NCBI GenBank assembly: GCA_963702235.1
Contig: CAVPBZ010000016.1
Coordinates: 296,755 to 360,754, forward strand
Reading direction: 5' to 3'
Source: PALSA-505 sp963702235
GTDB lineage: Bacteria; Actinomycetota; Actinomycetes; Streptosporangiales; Streptosporangiaceae
Length of the DNA: 64,000 nt
Below, one piece after another: positions 7,880 to 16,416 of the stretch (the first letter of the stretch is position 1; the number at the start of each line of letters is the position of its first letter). The notes beneath the pieces are model-generated. The model saw nothing but the letters and a program-made list of their open reading frames with translations. It made no database searches and had not been told where the DNA came from. The position numbers and the translations under genes were made by a program.

Positions 7880-7930
7880 ATGGCGCACGGCGCACGCGGC
7901 CCCGGCCGGCGAAGGCACGCCGACCGATGA
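7880..7930 (+). CDS. 16-aa bridging mini-ORF between SDR and isomerase genes
   Basis: ATG 7880 follows an excellent ribosome site (TAGGAGAGGCG) and the frame ends with TGA at 7928-7930, overlapping the ATG of the next gene (ATGA). The peptide, MAHGARGPGRRRHADR, is Arg/Gly-rich and unlike any protein I know. The isomerase gene at 7927 has no good ribosome site of its own in the sequence just before it, so translation of the mini-ORF probably delivers ribosomes to it. Confidence 0.45.
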   Translation: MAHGARGPGRRRHADR

Positions 7931-9027
7931 CCGGCCGGACCGCTGAGCTGAAGGAGCTGGTCAGGGCGCCGCTGCTGCTCGCCTACCACCCGCTCTACCG
8001 GTTCTACGAGGGCGGCTCGCTGACCAGGACGTTCCGCGGCCTGCCGGCCGGCCCCGACGACTTCTGGTCCGAGGACTGGGTGGGCTCGTGCACCCGGGCC
8101 AGCAACGACGACCCGGACGGCCGTCCGCAGGGCGCCAGCGCGGTGGTGCTGCCCGGCGGCGGCACGGTCACGCTGCAGCAGGTCGTCGAGGAGCTGCCCG
8201 GGGAGATGGTCGGCGCGGCCTTCGCCGAGCGGTGCGGGCCGATCACCGGCGTCCTGGTCAAGCTGCTCTCACCGGCCGGGAAGGTGCCGGTGCACGCGCA
8301 CCCGACCCGCGCCTGGGCGCTGCAGCACCTCGGCTCCCCGTTCGGCAAGACCGAGGCGTGGATCCTCCTCGACACGCCCGGCGACGGCCGGGAGCCCGCG
8401 CACGCGGGGATCGGCTTCGTGCCCGGCACCGACCGCGGCGGCTTCGCCGCCGCCGTCCGCCGGCACGACAACCAGGCCATCCGCGGCATGCTGCACCGCA
8501 CCGAGGTCCGCCCGGGCGAGGTGTACGTGGCGCATGGCGGCGTGCCGCACTACCTCGGCCCGCGGCTGTCGTTCATCGAGGTGCAGGAGCCCAGCGATCA
8601 CATCGTGATCCCCGAGACCGACGGCGGTGACGACGCCGGGGCGACGATGGGCCTGGGCTGGGACCTGGCCCTGGACATGATCGACTACACCGGCGCCGGC
8701 GCCGCGGCGACGTTCGCCCGGGCCCGCCAGCAGCCGCGCGTGCTGCGCACCAGCCACGGCTCGCGCGAGGTCCGGCTGCTGAACGACGACGTGCTCCGCT
8801 TCTTCGACGCCACCGCGCTCGAGGTCGCTGACGAGCTGGAGGTGAGCGACGGCCGGTTCTCGATCGCGATCGTGGCCTCCGGCGCGGGATCCCTCGAGGG
8901 TGACTTCGGCCGCCTGCCGGTCCGCCGCGGCGAGACGTTCGCACTGCCGGCCAGCCTGCCGCTGCGGGTGCGGGCCGGGTCCGAGCCGCTCCGCGTCGTC
9001 CGCTGCCTCGGGCCGCGGGCCGATTGA
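7927..9027 (+). CDS. Type I phosphomannose-isomerase-like cupin protein
   Basis: A 366-residue double-cupin of the class I mannose-6-phosphate isomerase family. The zinc site of the family is visible: the VHAHPTRAWA block supplies two His, GKTEAW the Glu, and VAHGGVPHYLG a further His. The C-terminal cupin ends with VRRGETFALPASLPLRV. ManA enzymes interconvert aldose-6- and ketose-6-phosphates (mannose/fructose); operon-borne relatives act on other sugar phosphates. LAYHPLYRFYEGG at the N-terminus differs from housekeeping ManA, so a specialised isomerase is more likely. It is coupled by ATGA to the upstream mini-ORF. Confidence 0.72.
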   Translation: MTGRTAELKELVRAPLLLAYHPLYRFYEGGSLTRTFRGLPAGPDDFWSEDWVGSCTRASNDDPDGRPQGASAVVLPGGGTVTLQQVVEELPGEMVGAAFAERCGPITGVLVKLLSPAGKVPVHAHPTRAWALQHLGSPFGKTEAWILLDTPGDGREPAHAGIGFVPGTDRGGFAAAVRRHDNQAIRGMLHRTEVRPGEVYVAHGGVPHYLGPRLSFIEVQEPSDHIVIPETDGGDDAGATMGLGWDLALDMIDYTGAGAAATFARARQQPRVLRTSHGSREVRLLNDDVLRFFDATALEVADELEVSDGRFSIAIVASGAGSLEGDFGRLPVRRGETFALPASLPLRVRAGSEPLRVVRCLGPRAD

Positions 9028-9061
9028 CTGCCTGCACTCACGCCACCCTGGGAGGTCGTCC

Positions 9062-10219
9062 ATGCCGGATTCCGCGCCGATCCTGAAAGAAGCCTACGAG
9101 CGCGTCAGGCAGCAGTACGGCAACGCCGTCGGGCTGCGTCGCGACGAGCTGGTCACCCCTGCTCTCGTGCTCGACGCCGACGCGGCCCAGCGCAACATCG
9201 ACCACATGGCGGGCGAGCTCAGCCGGATGGGCGCGGCCACGATCCGCCCGCACTACAAGACGCACAAGAGCCCGGACCTGGCCCGCCGCCAGGTGCAGGC
9301 GGGCGCCGGCGGGCTGTCGATGGCCACCGTGTGGGAAGCCGCCATCCTGGCCGCCGCCGGGATGGATGACCTGTTCGTGGTCAACACCGTGTCGCACCCG
9401 GCCAAGCTCGCGATGCTGGCCGAGCTCGCCCGCGACCACCGGATCCTCGTCGCGGTGGACGAGGCGGAGAACGCGGCCGCGCACTCGGCCGCCGCCGTCG
9501 CGGCCGGGTCAGAGCTGGGCATCCTGGTGGAGGTGGACACCGGCATGGACCGCTGCGGCGCCGACACCGCCGATGACGCGCTGGCGGTGGCCCGGCACGT
9601 GACGGACCTGCCCGCGCTGCGCTTCGAGGGCATTACCGGCTACGAGGGCCACTGCACGATGACGCCCGACCATGACCTGCGGCACGAACGACAGGTCGAG
9701 GCGATGACGTTCTTCACCGGCGTCGCGGATCAGCTGGAGGCGGCGGGCATTCCGTGCCCGATCCGGTCGGCCGGCGGGATCGCCACCTGGCAGTGGACGG
9801 CGGCGTTCCCGGGCATGACGGAGATCCAGGCCGGCACGTACGTGGTCATGGACAACTTCCACGGCAAGATGGTTCCGGGGTTCGAGCACTCGCTCACGAT
9901 CCAGGCGACCGTCATCAGCCGGCAGAGCGGCAAGGTGATCGTCGACGCCGGCAACAAGTCGGTCGCCGCCCCCGCGGACGTGACGATCGTGGGCCACGAC
10001 CACCCGGTGTTCCGGTTCGACGAGGAGCACGGCATCTTCGCCGCCCCCGGCGGCTCGTCGCTGCGGGTGGGTGACACGGTAGCGCTCGTGCCCGGGTACT
10101 CGCCGAGCACCGTGAACTGGTACGACGCCTACCACGTGATCCAGGACGACGTCGTCGTGGATATCTGGCCGATCACCCCGCGCGGACCCGGTCACCACGG
10201 GCTGGCGCTGCCGGCCTAG
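9062..10219 (+). CDS. D-threonine aldolase/D-serine dehydratase-like PLP enzyme
   Basis: Fold-type III PLP enzyme (alanine-racemase-like barrel plus beta domain), 385 residues. The PLP lysine lies in RPHYKTHKSP (near residue 62), followed by VEVDTGMDRCG and RSAGGIATWQW. The C-terminal block VDAGNKSVAAPAD and EEHGIF fit the family. The metal-binding block, normally PGHxCPT or PGHxDPT, reads PGYSPSTVNWYDAYHV, so both usual metal ligands (His and Cys/Asp) are replaced. Known members cleave D-threonine or beta-hydroxy-D-amino acids, or dehydrate D-serine. ATG 9062 has a GGGAGGTCG ribosome site. The last four bases overlap the end of the convergent PPTase gene. Its presence hints that the pathway substrate carries an amino group. 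Confidence 0.8.
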   Translation: MPDSAPILKEAYERVRQQYGNAVGLRRDELVTPALVLDADAAQRNIDHMAGELSRMGAATIRPHYKTHKSPDLARRQVQAGAGGLSMATVWEAAILAAAGMDDLFVVNTVSHPAKLAMLAELARDHRILVAVDEAENAAAHSAAAVAAGSELGILVEVDTGMDRCGADTADDALAVARHVTDLPALRFEGITGYEGHCTMTPDHDLRHERQVEAMTFFTGVADQLEAAGIPCPIRSAGGIATWQWTAAFPGMTEIQAGTYVVMDNFHGKMVPGFEHSLTIQATVISRQSGKVIVDAGNKSVAAPADVTIVGHDHPVFRFDEEHGIFAAPGGSSLRVGDTVALVPGYSPSTVNWYDAYHVIQDDVVVDIWPITPRGPGHHGLALPA

Positions 10220-10998
10220 TCCCGGCCGGCCAGCACGGCGGTCGCGTCCCGCTCGGTCACCGCCACGCCGCGGCCGATCACGGCGAGACTCGCGGCATAA
10301 CCCGCCGCTGCGCCGAGGTCGTGCATCGTGACCGGCCCGGAGCAGCGCCGTTCGGGCCATTCCCGCAGCTGGGGCGGCTGATCGAATCCGGAGACTGTGA
10401 GCTGGGCAAGCGGTACCGACAAGCCCTCCCCGGTCGCCTTGAGCACGGCCTCCTTGCGGACCCAGTAGCGGAAGAACGCGGCCGGCTGATCCGCGGGGCT
10501 GAGCCGGCCGAAGGCGGCCCGTTCGGCGGCCGATAGCACCAGGCCGGGCACTGCCGGCTCGGTCAGCGGGGCAACCCGCTCCACGTCCACGCCGACCGAG
10601 CGCGCCGGACCGCTTCCGTCACCTGAGCTGCGGGCCACGGCGACGGCAACCAGTTCGCCGGAGTGAGACACCGAGTAGTCCAGTGCCGCGCCTGCCGTGA
10701 CGCGGGGCCGGCCGTGCGACTCGCCGCAGCGCTCGCAGGTGCGGTCGATGGGTACGTCCGCCGCGCTGGTCTTCAGGTGGGCGCCGAGGATGAGCCGGCT
10801 GAGCGCGACGCCCAGGGTGAACCGGTCCCGGTCGCGATCCCTCAGGTACCGCTCGTAACGCTGGCGTTCCGCCGGGTTCAGCAGCCACCGGTGCCTGGGT
10901 GCGCAGCAGTCCAGCCGGGCCCACCACACCTGGCACTCGCCCGGTCCGAGCGCTGGCACGTGCAGGGTCGCGGGCCCCGGCATCGCGGTCGCGGCCAT
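10216..10998 (-). CDS. Sfp-type 4'-phosphopantetheinyl transferase
   Basis: Activates carrier domains by transferring phosphopantetheine from CoA. The Sfp signature is complete: YSVSHSG, then VGVDVERV (Mg-binding Asp/Glu), then FFRYWVRKEAVLKATGEGL. At 260 residues it is the normal length. An insert with CERCGESHG (residues 86-94) is typical of the actinobacterial subgroup. It is the last gene of the minus-strand NRPS cluster and is the obvious partner for the T domain of the 13137-16415 NRPS and the ACP of the 16417-18924 protein. It is preceded 34 nt away by sbnB. Confidence 0.92.
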   Translation of the reverse strand: MAATAMPGPATLHVPALGPGECQVWWARLDCCAPRHRWLLNPAERQRYERYLRDRDRDRFTLGVALSRLILGAHLKTSAADVPIDRTCERCGESHGRPRVTAGAALDYSVSHSGELVAVAVARSSGDGSGPARSVGVDVERVAPLTEPAVPGLVLSAAERAAFGRLSPADQPAAFFRYWVRKEAVLKATGEGLSVPLAQLTVSGFDQPPQLREWPERRCSGPVTMHDLGAAAGYAASLAVIGRGVAVTERDATAVLAGRD

Positions 10999-11032
10999 CA
11001 GCCCGGCGAGGCCGGCGGCTGCCCGCTGCCGG

Positions 11033-12112
11033 TCATCCGTGCCGCCGCAGTTCGTGGAAGAACCCGTCGATGACCTGCAGCTCGCCGGAGCGGGCGGTCT
11101 CGTCGTAGACGTGCATGCCCACCGCGAGGTCGAGTACGCCCAGGCCGAACGGCGAGAACACCACCGGCCGGTCCGCCGGCAGCCGCACCCGCCCGGCCAT
11201 CACGTCGCCCAGCGTGCCGGCCAGGAAGTCCCGGTTGCCGGTGAGCTGCTCGGCGAGATGCGGCGAGGTATTCGCCTTCAGGCAGTGCTCGACGTCGTCC
11301 ACGATGTTGGCCGAGCCGAGCAGGATCTCCGGCGCGAGATCGCGCAGCGACACGTGCAGCACCAGCGGGTTGTGCCCGAACCACGACAGCTCGCTGACGT
11401 GCGGCTGGCCGGCGATGGTGGCGAAGACCACGAGATCGCTGCCGCGGATCAGCTGCTCGGCGCTGCCGGCCACGGTGATCCGGCCGGTGCCGCCTGACTG
11501 CTCCAGGTAAGCGCAGAAGCCGGCCGTGCTGTCGGCAGACAGGTCGTGCACGCTGACCTCGTCGAACGACCAGCCGGTTCCCGCCAGGAACGTGTGGATG
11601 TAGCGCGCGATCAGGCCCGCGCCGAAGAAGCCGACCCGGGCGGGGCCGCCCCGGCCGCGGCTGAGCCAGTCGGCCGCCGACGCGGCCAGCGCGGCCGTCC
11701 TCGTGGCGCTGATGATCGAGGCCTCCAGGCAGGCGAACGGGTAGCCGGTGTCGTGGTCGTTGAGGATCAGCACGGCCGAAGCCCTCGGCAGGCCGGCCGC
11801 CACGTTGTCCGGGAAGCTGGAAATCCACTTCAGGCCGTCCACCCGGAGCTGGCCGCCGAGCGAGGCGGGCAGCGCGATGATCCGCGCCGACGGGCGGTCG
11901 GGGAAGCGCAGGAAGTAGGACGGCGGGTTGACCGAATCACCGTCGCTGTGCAGCCGGTAGGCGGCCTCGACCAGCTCGGTGATCTGGTTCTCCCGCCCCC
12001 GTAGCGCCCGGCTGACCTGGGCCCCCGGGATCACCGCGAACGGCGGCACGGTGACCGGCTGGACCGGGCCTGACACGGCGGACCCGGCGCTGGCGGAGCC
12101 GGTGGGTGTCAT
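11033..12112 (-). CDS. sbnB: SbnB-type N-(2-amino-2-carboxyethyl)-glutamate dehydrogenase
   Basis: Ornithine-cyclodeaminase-superfamily NAD enzyme of 359 residues. Visible features are the substrate-side NPPSYFLRFPDRPSARIIALPA, GLKWISSFPDN, and the nucleotide-binding FFGAGLIARYIHTFL (near residue 160), followed by SLRDLAPEILLGSANIVDD. SbnB oxidatively releases L-2,3-diaminopropionate (Dap) from the glutamate adduct made by SbnA, giving also 2-oxoglutarate. The pairing with SbnA at 18924-20036 in one minus-strand cluster makes the Dap assignment firm. The ATG overlaps the stop of the dioxygenase gene (12109-12112). Confidence 0.88.
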   Translation of the reverse strand: MTPTGSASAGSAVSGPVQPVTVPPFAVIPGAQVSRALRGRENQITELVEAAYRLHSDGDSVNPPSYFLRFPDRPSARIIALPASLGGQLRVDGLKWISSFPDNVAAGLPRASAVLILNDHDTGYPFACLEASIISATRTAALAASAADWLSRGRGGPARVGFFGAGLIARYIHTFLAGTGWSFDEVSVHDLSADSTAGFCAYLEQSGGTGRITVAGSAEQLIRGSDLVVFATIAGQPHVSELSWFGHNPLVLHVSLRDLAPEILLGSANIVDDVEHCLKANTSPHLAEQLTGNRDFLAGTLGDVMAGRVRLPADRPVVFSPFGLGVLDLAVGMHVYDETARSGELQVIDGFFHELRRHG

Positions 12113-13113
12113 CGGACGGCCACCGCGATGGCCGGCGAGCAGTCGGCCAGGCGCACCGGGTCGGCCAGCGCGGCGAGCACCTCGCGGGGTCCCTCGAAGG
12201 GTTCCCTGCTGTGCGCGGTCCGGACGTTGTCCACCAGCATCAGGTCACCATCCCGCCACGGCTCGCGCGCGGTATTGGCCTCGTAGACCTCGTTCAGCAG
12301 CTGCACGACGTCCTCGCCGATCGGGTCGCCGTTGCCGAAGCGGGTGGTGAACGGCAGCCCGTCGGCGCCGTAGACGTCCACCAGGTACGCACGTATCTCG
12401 GGGTCGATCGTGCGTTCGTTGAGGAAGGCGATCTGGTTGAACCAGCAGCGCTGGCCCGTGACCGGGTGCTGCACCACGGCGCTGCGCAGCTGCCTGGTGC
12501 GCAGGCCGCCGTCGGGCTGCCAGTCGAACTCGATCGCGTTGGCGCGGCAGTAGGCCTCGACCGCGGCCCGGTCATCGGTGCCGAACGCGTCGCCGACGGA
12601 CGCCCCGATCTCTTCGTTGTAGGTGCGGGCGAGCAGCCAGCCCTCCCGCTCGAACCGGCCGGCCAGCCCGGCGGGCAGCGCGCGCAGCACGGCCGCCGAG
12701 TCGGCGACCGCGGTCGCGCCGCCGGCGGCAGGCGCGGTCAGGCACGCGAACAGCAGCAGGCCCGGGAACTCCAGCGTGTAGCTCAGCTCGTGATGCATGC
12801 ACATCGGCTGGTTCGCCGGCCACTTCGACGAGGAGTACACGCCGCCGGGGTAGGTCCGGCGGGCCGCGAAGGCCTCCCGCTCGGTCATCAGGCCGGCGGC
12901 CAGCTGGCCGAAGACAGCGCCGGTGCCCGCGGCGTCGCGCAGCCCGAGGCCGCGGACGAGGATGCAGCCGTGCTCGGTCACGGCGGCGCGCAGCGCGTCC
13001 CGGTGCGCGGCCGCCCAGCCCGGCGCGTCGGCGGCCGCATCGGCCTGCAGCACCACGGGCCTGCCGAGCTGGGTGCCGGTGCCGAGCAGCGACGCCGGGA
13101 AGGAGGATGACAT
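12109..13113 (-). CDS. TauD/TfdA-family Fe(II)/2-oxoglutarate dioxygenase, SyrP-like
   Basis: 334 residues with a jelly-roll dioxygenase pattern. The first iron ligands are in MHHELSY (His-x-Glu/Asp position), the distal His is in DNVRTAHSREPF, and the 2-oxoglutarate Arg in GPREVLAAL. CILVRGL and GGATAVADS are conserved blocks. The resemblance is to SyrP-like enzymes that beta-hydroxylate carrier-bound aspartate and similar amino acids in NRPS pathways. It lies between sbnB and the NRPS, so it probably hydroxylates the tethered amino acid (Dap or another). The start, ATG 13113, has a GAAAGGACC ribosome site. The substrate is inferred only. Confidence 0.82.
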   Translation of the reverse strand: MSSSFPASLLGTGTQLGRPVVLQADAAADAPGWAAAHRDALRAAVTEHGCILVRGLGLRDAAGTGAVFGQLAAGLMTEREAFAARRTYPGGVYSSSKWPANQPMCMHHELSYTLEFPGLLLFACLTAPAAGGATAVADSAAVLRALPAGLAGRFEREGWLLARTYNEEIGASVGDAFGTDDRAAVEAYCRANAIEFDWQPDGGLRTRQLRSAVVQHPVTGQRCWFNQIAFLNERTIDPEIRAYLVDVYGADGLPFTTRFGNGDPIGEDVVQLLNEVYEANTAREPWRDGDLMLVDNVRTAHSREPFEGPREVLAALADPVRLADCSPAIAVAVR

Positions 13114-13136
13114 CTCGAGGTCCTTTCGGTTGATGC

Positions 13137-16100
13137 TTACGAGGCGAGCGATCCGGCGGCGAGCATGACGACGTGCGCGGCCTGGGCCGGGCGGGTGCGG
13201 GGGAAGTAGTGGCCGCCGTCGGGGAGCTCCTGTAGCTCCACGTGCTCGGCCAGCAGCTGCCAGTCGCGGTGCCGCCCGGCGGCCCCCGCGGTGACCGGGT
13301 CGTCAGCCGCCACGACCACGGTCACCGGCGCGGACAGCCGCACCGCAGGCGGGGCGTCCAGGGCGTCGGCCAGATAGCGGTGCGCGGACACGCAGTCGTG
13401 CCGGTAGGCGGCGCCGATGTGGCCGGCCCGCTGCGCGTCCAGCGCACCGAGGTCGGCGCCGCTGGCCGCGCTCAGCTGCGCCGCGATCTGGGCGTTGGTC
13501 CGCCCGGCCAGCTCGGCGATGGCGTCGCGCCGCCCGGTGGCTTCACCGGGCAGCTGTGCGCCGAGGAACACGTGCCGGACGTCCGCGCCGCGCTCGGCTA
13601 GCTTCCTGGCCGTCGCCACGGCGAACGCGGCGCCCGAGGAGTGGCCCCACAGCAGCACCCGGGCGAGGCCGCGCCGGGCGACCTCGTCGGCGACCTGCCC
13701 GACCACCTGGTCCAGCGGCGCGAACGGCTCTCGCTCGGCCGCCAGGTCGTGACCGGGCAGCTCGACGGCGTAGACGGCCAGCCCGCTGCCCCGCAGCGCG
13801 GCGGCCAGCGACTGGAAGTTCACCGCGTTGCCGCCGGCGTAGGGGAAGCACACCAGGGCACCGCGCTGCGGGCCGTCCGGTTCTGACAGCGACTGCAGCA
13901 GCCCGGAGCCCCGCCCGGACGTGCCCTCCATCAGCCCGGCCAGGTCCGCGAGGACAGGATTCCGGGTGACGTCCTTGAGTGACACCGCGCGGTCCAGGGC
14001 GATCGCCAGCTTCACCGCCGACAGCGACGTGCCGCCGCGGTCGAAGAAGTGGTCTCTCCGGCCGATCTGGTCCTGCGGGATGCCGAGCACCTTCGCCCAC
14101 GCGGCCGCCAGCCGCCGCTCGGCGGGCGTGGCCGGCACGAGGTAATCCTCCTCGGCGGCGTGCAGGTCCAGGGCGAGCGCGGTCAGCGTCTTCCGGTCGG
14201 TCTTGCTATTGGCGGTCAGCGGCAGGCTTTCCCGCCAGTGGAAGGCCGCCGGGATCATGTACCCGGGCAGCGACTCACCCAGCCGGTCCCGCAGGACGGC
14301 CGTGTCGAGCCGCTGGCCGCAGTAGAAGGCGACCAGGCGCTTGCTCTGCCCGGCCCGCTCGGCGACCACCACCGCGCCGTCGCGGATCCCGGGCACCCGC
14401 AGCAGCGTGTTCTCGATCTCGCCGATCTCGATCCGGAAGCCGCTGATCTTGACCTGGGTGTCCTGGCGGCCGAGGTACTCCAGCTTGCCCCCGGGCAGCC
14501 AGCGGCCGTAGTCACCGCTCAGGTAGAGCCGCTGGCCCGGGCGGTGCGGATCGGCCATGAAGGCCAGCCGGGTGCGCTCGGGATCGTTGACGTAGCCGCG
14601 GCCGACGCAGATCCCGGAGAAGACGATCGCGCCGGGAGCGCCGAGCGGCACGGGTGACAGGTGCTCATCGACGACATAGACGTGCACGTTGGCGACGGGC
14701 GGACCGAGCGGGACCCGTTCGGTGTCCGGCACCCGGTCCATCACCTCGTGATTGGTGTCGTCCGAGGTCTCGGTCAGCCCGTACGCGTTAACCAGCCTGA
14801 TTCCTGGCCTGGCCGCGAACCAGCGCTGGGTGAGCTCCTTCTTCAGCGCCTCGCCGGTGACCGAGACGCACCGCAGATCCGGCAGCTCGCGGGGATGCCG
14901 CTCCAGGTAGGACAGCACGGCCTCCAGGTAGGACGGCACGACCTGGAGCACCGCGACCCTGCCGCGGGCGAGTTCGTCCACGAACCGCGGGACGTCCAGG
15001 ATCACGTCCTGCCCGACCAGCAGCGTCTGGCCGCCGGCCAGCAGCGCGGAAACCAGCTGCCACAGCGAGATGTCGAAGCACTGCGGCGCGGTCTGCGCGA
15101 CCACCTGACCCGCGCCGATCCCCAGGTCGCCGATCTTGGCGCAGAGGTGGTTGAGCAGGCCGGCCTGCTCGCACATGGCGCCCTTGGGCTCACCGGTGGA
15201 GCCGGAGGTGAAGTAGATGTAGGCGAGCTGGTCCGGCGTGACCTCGACGCCGAGGTCACCGTCGTCATGGTTCTCCTGGTACGCCTGGCCGATGAGGAGC
15301 CGCTGCACCCCGGGCAGCGAGCCGAGCGCCTGGTCCAGCGGGCCGCTGCTGCCGGGCTCGGTCAGTACCAGCTCGCAGCCTGCCCGCCGCAGCGTGGTGG
15401 CGATGCGGTCGGCCGGGAAATGCGGCTCGACGGGCAGGTACGCGCCGCCGGCCTTGAACACCGCGAGGACGGCGGCCACCCAGTCCAGGTTGCGTTCCGT
15501 CACCACCGCGACCACGCCCTCGCGGCGCAGCCCGCGCGCCAGCAGGGCGCGACCCAGCTGGTTGGCCCTCGTGTTGAGGTCGCGGTAGGTCCACTGCACG
15601 CCGCCGTGCACCGCCGCGACCGTGTCCGGGGCGGTCGCCGCGCGCTGCTCGAACAGCTCGTGGAACCGGCGGTCCGGCAGGTCCCGGCGCGGCCCGGCCA
15701 GGCCCTCGATCTGGAACCGGATCTCGCCGGCCGACAGCAGGGGATGCCGCCCGTGCTCGGCACCGGGATCGGCGGCCATCAGCGCGAGCGCGGTGCGGTA
15801 ATACCCGGCGATCCGGGCGGCGCAGTCAGCGTCGAGGATGTCGGTCCGGTACCGCAGCCGCAGCACGAGCCGGTCCGCTCGGGCCGACCACCCCGTGTGC
15901 AGCACGGTGCCGTCGGCGAGCTCGCCGCCGGGCCCGTCGCTGCCGGCCGGATCGAACACGGTCTCGAACAACGGCTGGGTCAGGCCGAGCTCGGCGGCCA
16001 GGTCGCCGACCGGGAAGCCCTGGTGGGCCACCAGCCGCGCCTGCGCCCGGCGGGTGTCGGCCAGCAGTTCCCGCCACGTGGCCGCCGCGGTCGTCAGCGG

Positions 16101-16415
16101 GCACGGCAGCGGCTGGCCGCCCGGCCCGGCGACGTAGCCGGTCATGACGCCGGGCTCGCCCGACAGCGCGGCGAGCACCTTCGCGTGCGCGGCCAGCAGC
16201 ACCGCGGAAACCGGTACTGCCAGCTCGGCCGCCAGCCGGCGCAGCGCCGCCGCCAGGTCGCCTGGCAGCGTCACCTCCTGCGCGCCGACGCCGGCCACCG
16301 GGTGCAGGGTCCACCGCGGGATCGCGGTGAACCCGCCGGCGGCGAGCACGCCGTGCCAGTAATCCCGGCCGGCCTCGGCCGTGGTCACGGTGTCAGGCAG
16401 CTGGATAGTGGTCAT
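13137..16415 (-). CDS. Non-ribosomal peptide synthetase: half condensation-A-T-thioesterase
   Basis: 1092 residues. Residues 1-230 resemble only the C-terminal lobe of a condensation domain and lack the HHxxxDG catalytic motif. The adenylation domain spans about 245-760: FTSGSTGEPKGA near 405, NAYGLTETSDD near 550, KISGFRIEIGEIEN, and the catalytic Lys in NSKTDRK. Aligning to GrsA I read the pocket residues as D-I-W-Q-S-T-A-D-D-K. The carrier domain has HFFDRGGTSLSAVKL near 795, and the thioesterase has GHSSGAAFA near 925 with His in DGGHYFP. Its ATG follows GGGAGATCTGAC inside the end of the upstream gene. With SbnA/SbnB alongside, Dap is the likely activated monomer; chain release is by the TE. 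Confidence 0.92.
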   Translation of the reverse strand: MTTIQLPDTVTTAEAGRDYWHGVLAAGGFTAIPRWTLHPVAGVGAQEVTLPGDLAAALRRLAAELAVPVSAVLLAAHAKVLAALSGEPGVMTGYVAGPGGQPLPCPLTTAAATWRELLADTRRAQARLVAHQGFPVGDLAAELGLTQPLFETVFDPAGSDGPGGELADGTVLHTGWSARADRLVLRLRYRTDILDADCAARIAGYYRTALALMAADPGAEHGRHPLLSAGEIRFQIEGLAGPRRDLPDRRFHELFEQRAATAPDTVAAVHGGVQWTYRDLNTRANQLGRALLARGLRREGVVAVVTERNLDWVAAVLAVFKAGGAYLPVEPHFPADRIATTLRRAGCELVLTEPGSSGPLDQALGSLPGVQRLLIGQAYQENHDDGDLGVEVTPDQLAYIYFTSGSTGEPKGAMCEQAGLLNHLCAKIGDLGIGAGQVVAQTAPQCFDISLWQLVSALLAGGQTLLVGQDVILDVPRFVDELARGRVAVLQVVPSYLEAVLSYLERHPRELPDLRCVSVTGEALKKELTQRWFAARPGIRLVNAYGLTETSDDTNHEVMDRVPDTERVPLGPPVANVHVYVVDEHLSPVPLGAPGAIVFSGICVGRGYVNDPERTRLAFMADPHRPGQRLYLSGDYGRWLPGGKLEYLGRQDTQVKISGFRIEIGEIENTLLRVPGIRDGAVVVAERAGQSKRLVAFYCGQRLDTAVLRDRLGESLPGYMIPAAFHWRESLPLTANSKTDRKTLTALALDLHAAEEDYLVPATPAERRLAAAWAKVLGIPQDQIGRRDHFFDRGGTSLSAVKLAIALDRAVSLKDVTRNPVLADLAGLMEGTSGRGSGLLQSLSEPDGPQRGALVCFPYAGGNAVNFQSLAAALRGSGLAVYAVELPGHDLAAEREPFAPLDQVVGQVADEVARRGLARVLLWGHSSGAAFAVATARKLAERGADVRHVFLGAQLPGEATGRRDAIAELAGRTNAQIAAQLSAASGADLGALDAQRAGHIGAAYRHDCVSAHRYLADALDAPPAVRLSAPVTVVVAADDPVTAGAAGRHRDWQLLAEHVELQELPDGGHYFPRTRPAQAAHVVMLAAGSLAS

Positions 16416-16416
16416 G

